The notes below the pieces were generated by a model. The model saw only the letters and a list, made by a program, of their open reading frames with translations, had not been told where the DNA came from and did not search any database. From Rhizobium leguminosarum (GTDB lineage: Bacteria > Pseudomonadota > Alphaproteobacteria > Rhizobiales > Rhizobiaceae), in contig NZ_CP016287.1 in NCBI RefSeq assembly GCF_001679785.1, positions 558,001-622,000 of the forward strand: 64,000 bases of DNA. The letters run 5' to 3'. Positions 61,456 to 64,000 of the stretch are shown here, piece after piece. The position numbers and the translations under genes are program-made. The first letter of the stretch is position 1. The number at the start of each line of letters is the position of its first letter.

Positions 61456-61471
61456 GTGAAATATATTTCAC
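61456..61471. promoter_or_regulatory. Perfect 16-bp palindrome, candidate SorC-regulator operator
   Basis: GTGAAATATATTTCAC is fully symmetrical and lies just upstream of the -35 box, centred near -56. An overlapping dyad TTCATAC-TGTGAA continues to its left. This position suits an activator or an upstream repressor site; the operon's own SorC regulator is the first candidate. Confidence 0.6.
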
Positions 61472-61687
61472 CAAAGACTGTGTGGCGGAAGGTCGATAGC
61501 GCCTTAGGCGTTTGGGAAGGCGTACTGTTTGATTCTCGCGCTTGGATTATTGCCGCTGATAGGGACAGAGCAGGTGAGCAGTTATTTGCGACGAAGGTTG
61601 CTCGTTCGAAGGTGCGGCAGCGGAACCATCTGCTCTCGCCGCGGGTTGGATAGGCATCCTCAAGCTCTCAGCCCCACGGAGCATGCC
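61472..61687. other. Intergenic region upstream of DUF2231 gene
   Basis: This region holds the promoter side for the plus-strand pair. A short frame (61456-61653) starts in the palindrome and has no protein-like features, so I do not call it. Confidence 0.4.
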
Positions 61688-62122
61688 ATGGCTATATCCG
61701 CCAGCAATCGAGACTCGGCCGCCTATCCGATGCAGTCGCTGTTTGTCCCGTTCCCCTTCGTCTGCTTCACGCTCGCGCTAGCGACCGATATCGCTTTCTG
61801 GCAGACCGGCAATCTGATGTGGCAGAATTTCTCTGCATGGTTGCTGTTCGCCGGGCTTATGTTGGGCTCGCTTGCGATTCTGGCCGGATTGATGGATCTG
61901 ATGCGTCCCCGCACCCGCCCTTTGCGGCCGCCGCTCCTGTCCGCCCTCCTCTATCTGATCATACTGAGCCTCGCCTTTGCCAACAACCTTATCCATGCCG
62001 GCGATGGATGGACGGCCGTAGTCCCATATGGACTGATGCTTTCGGCCCTCACCTTTGTCTTGTGCCTGGTGGCCGCAGCAGTTTCCGCTCAAAAATATGC
62101 CAGGCTGGCCTGGAGGATATGA
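61688..62122 (+). CDS. DUF2231-type integral membrane protein
   Basis: A 144-residue protein with four predicted membrane helices: FPFVCFTLALATDIAFWQT, FSAWLLFAGLMLGSLAILAG, LLSALLYLIILSLAFANNLI and VPYGLMLSALTFVLCLVAAA. The loop after the third helix carries HAGDGWTAVVPYG, typical of DUF2231. Its function is not known; in rhizobia such genes often precede a sorbosone-dehydrogenase-like gene, as here, where stop and start overlap. It could anchor or transfer electrons for the partner enzyme. ATG at 61688 follows a GGAG about eight bases upstream. Confidence 0.85.
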   Translation: MAISASNRDSAAYPMQSLFVPFPFVCFTLALATDIAFWQTGNLMWQNFSAWLLFAGLMLGSLAILAGLMDLMRPRTRPLRPPLLSALLYLIILSLAFANNLIHAGDGWTAVVPYGLMLSALTFVLCLVAAAVSAQKYARLAWRI

Positions 62123-63699
62123 TGAAAAAGTTCCAGATTCTCGGCGCCTCGGTTCTGTCGATTTCCGTCGGCGTCGGTCTTTCGGCTTATGCCCAGAACG
62201 GAGGTTTTGATATCTCTCAGCAGATCGGACCGAACCCCGTCCTTCCGGAACCAACCGCCTCACTGCTGCCTGATCTGAAGGTAGCGGAGGTCATTGGCTG
62301 GAAGGATGGTGAGACACCGGCCGCCTCGAACGGTTTGACGGTCACTGCTTATGCCAAGGACCTCGCCAATCCGAGGACAGTCCACACCTTGCCGAACGGC
62401 GACGTACTGGTGATTCAGTCGCGCGGCCCGTCCGGCAAACCGACCTCACGGCCGAAGGATTTGATCCGGGGCTGGATCATGTCGATCGCTCGTGGTGGCG
62501 GCGGCGAGCAGAAGGAAAGCAACGTCATCACACTGCTGCGTGACGCGAACCGCGACGGCAAAGTGGATGAGAGGCACGATCTTCTGAAGAAACTCGATTC
62601 GCCGTTCGGTGTCGCCTGGGTCGACAACACGCTCTATGTCGCCTCGACGTCCGCCATTCTCGCCTACCCCTATGAACTTGGTCAGAATGGAATCACCGCC
62701 CAACCGAAAACTCTGACGCCCTTGCCCGGTGGTCCGATCAATCATCACTGGACCAAGGACCTGGCGCTGAGCCCCGATGGGCAGATGCTTTACGCCTCGG
62801 TCGGCTCGAATTCCAACGTCGCCGAGAACGGGCTTGAGGCGGAAAAGGGCCGTGCAGCGATCTGGCAGGTCGACCGGCACACCGGCGCGGCGCGCGTCTT
62901 CGCCTCAGGTCTGCGCAATCCGAACGGCCTTACCTTCAACCCTGAGACAGGGGTGCTCTGGACGGTCGTCAACGAGCGCGATGAACTCGGACCGGACCTC
63001 GTTCCCGATTACATGACCTCGGTCATGGAAGGTGGTTTCTATGGCTGGCCATGGAGTTATTATGGCAAGCATGTCGATGCGCGCGTGCATCCGCCGCGTC
63101 CCGACATGGTCGAAAGGGCGATCCCACCGGATTATGCGCTGTCGAGCCATGTCGCCGCGCTCGGACTGACCTTTTCTATGAATTCCGCGCTGCCGGCCGC
63201 CTACGCCAACGGCGCCTTCATCGGCGAGCACGGCAGTTGGAATCGGGACAGCTTCAACGGCTACAAAGTCGTGTACGTACCATTCGAAAACGGCAAGCCA
63301 TCCGGCAAGGCGCAGGACGTCATCACGGGCTTTATCCAGGGCGACCAGGCGAAGGGGCGGCCGGTCGGCGTCGAAATCGACGGAACGGGAGCGCTGCTCG
63401 TCGCCGATGACGCCGGCAATACCGTCTGGCGCATATCTTCGTCCGACGGCAAAATCACGCCGCAGCCAATCGGCACGGACCAAGTAAAATTGCAAGCGTC
63501 GACGAATGCGGCGCGAGATCAGACTCCCGATGGAGATCCAAACATCGGAACGGAGATGACGGGGTCGGCTGCTCAATCCCAAACACCACCGGCATCGCCC
63601 GATAAGCGCCCGACCGGCCTGGCACCACCACCTTCCGGCCAACAACAGGATGAGCGCCGGCCTGCGCAGATGGAGATTGCCCCTGCAACCGGTCCTTAA
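62122..63699 (+). CDS. Exported PQQ-dependent sorbosone/aldose dehydrogenase-like protein
   Basis: A 525-residue exported protein. The signal peptide (MKKFQILGASVLSISVGVGLSAYA) is followed by a six-bladed beta-propeller of the soluble glucose/sorbosone dehydrogenase family: LANPRTVHTLPNGDVLVIQSRG, NHHWTKDLALSPDGQMLYASVGSNSN, GLRNPNGLTFNPETG and GEHGSWNRDSFNGYKVV. About 70 C-terminal residues after the last blade are Pro/Gln/Thr-rich and probably disordered. No haem motif (CxxCH) is present, so the electron acceptor is separate. Starts at 62119 and 62122 are both possible; GGAGG spacing favours 62122, which shares a base with the DUF2231 stop. Confidence 0.88.
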   Translation: MKKFQILGASVLSISVGVGLSAYAQNGGFDISQQIGPNPVLPEPTASLLPDLKVAEVIGWKDGETPAASNGLTVTAYAKDLANPRTVHTLPNGDVLVIQSRGPSGKPTSRPKDLIRGWIMSIARGGGGEQKESNVITLLRDANRDGKVDERHDLLKKLDSPFGVAWVDNTLYVASTSAILAYPYELGQNGITAQPKTLTPLPGGPINHHWTKDLALSPDGQMLYASVGSNSNVAENGLEAEKGRAAIWQVDRHTGAARVFASGLRNPNGLTFNPETGVLWTVVNERDELGPDLVPDYMTSVMEGGFYGWPWSYYGKHVDARVHPPRPDMVERAIPPDYALSSHVAALGLTFSMNSALPAAYANGAFIGEHGSWNRDSFNGYKVVYVPFENGKPSGKAQDVITGFIQGDQAKGRPVGVEIDGTGALLVADDAGNTVWRISSSDGKITPQPIGTDQVKLQASTNAARDQTPDGDPNIGTEMTGSAAQSQTPPASPDKRPTGLAPPPSGQQQDERRPAQMEIAPATGP

Positions 63700-63781
63700 A
63701 TTCGGAGGTGCCGAAATCCGAGGCTCCGAATGGAGCCTACGGCCATTTCGACCACAATTCCGGACGCAGGACCGAATTGCT

Positions 63782-64000
63782 CTACAGCCGATTGGCGCGC
63801 AATAAGGTGTCACGAGACAAATACCCGACAAGTGTCCCATCTGCGGCTTTGACCTGCAGGCCCGGCATCTCACCGGAGAGGATGAGCGCCAAGGCGTCGT
63901 GAACCGTGGCATCAGCGGCAATCTCGGCATCGCCGTTCGACGGTTCCGGCGCAGTCATGATCATCGATACGGCAATCAAGCTTAGCCTTTTTATAGCCCG
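63782..64000 (-). CDS. CBS-domain protein fragment (5' end beyond window)
   Basis: The frame is open from the right edge to a stop at 63782. The readable part (about 72 residues) has a short hydrophobic stretch (LSLIAVSMIM) and then DATVHDALALILSGEMPGLQVKAADGTLVGYLSRDTLLRA, which is one CBS half. CBS domains bind adenosine ligands and usually occur in pairs or at the end of transporters and enzymes, so this may be the tail of a larger protein. Alternatively the gene is short and starts inside the window at 63979 (TTG) or 63964 (ATG). Confidence 0.6.
   Translation of the reverse strand, partial: RAIKRLSLIAVSMIMTAPEPSNGDAEIAADATVHDALALILSGEMPGLQVKAADGTLVGYLSRDTLLRANRL

Noticed and set aside
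61456..61653. 65-codon plus-strand frame
   Set aside because: It starts inside the palindrome, lacks a ribosome site and has no protein-like features.

Overview
The window is high-GC alphaproteobacterial DNA. It very probably comes from a large repABC plasmid or chromid of Rhizobium (R. leguminosarum/etli group). The main evidence is a complete repA-repB-repC replication and partition operon (10457-14115), with a counter-transcribed RNA signature between repB and repC. Supporting evidence is the density of sugar and peptide-type ABC importers and a rhizobial intergenic mosaic repeat (28982-29033). No rRNA, tRNA or CRISPR array was seen.

Layout. 1-10343: a LacI regulator (cut by the left edge) faces a carbohydrate ABC operon (1489-4612). 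A converging operon on the minus strand (10343 to 4638) carries a DapA-type aldolase/lyase, a GntR regulator, a second carbohydrate ABC importer and a PfkB-type sugar kinase. Neither importer has an ATPase gene beside it. 10414-14174: the replicon core. 14389-17195: a secreted protein of unknown function, a tiny ORF and an NmrA-like oxidoreductase. 17547-22894: a MASE1 multi-PAS histidine kinase with three response regulators. 23097-30356: accessory and decayed DNA, with a NolR-like ArsR regulator, a twice-frameshifted nitroreductase, a truncated FMN reductase, a LysR gene divergent from a dioxygenase/class II aldolase pair, a beheaded serine recombinase, palindromic repeats and an IS5-family element.

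30433-47763 reads as one catabolic island for uronic/aldaric acids. A GntR regulator sits at the centre. To the right are a uronate dehydrogenase-like enzyme, an SMP-30 lactonase, a KdgD-like DapA-family dehydratase and a five-gene Dpp-type ABC importer. To the left, divergently, are a second Dpp-type importer and two enolase-superfamily acid-sugar dehydratases. Together these could import a uronate or oligouronide, oxidise it, open the lactone, dehydrate it and carry the product towards 2-oxoglutarate.

47963-49560 holds small genes (GNAT acetyltransferase, exported protein, cold-shock protein). 49897-61308 is a minus-strand sugar or polyol operon: an Rbs-type ABC importer, a SorC regulator, an aldo-keto reductase, a GlpD-like flavoprotein, an LsrF/FbaB-type aldolase, a LyxK-like FGGY kinase and a GMC oxidoreductase. 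It has a clear sigma-70-like promoter and a perfect 16-bp palindrome upstream. 61688-63699 is a DUF2231 membrane protein with a secreted sorbosone-dehydrogenase-like beta-propeller. A CBS-domain gene is cut by the right edge.

All functional names come from reading motifs and remembered family sequences. No database search was run.
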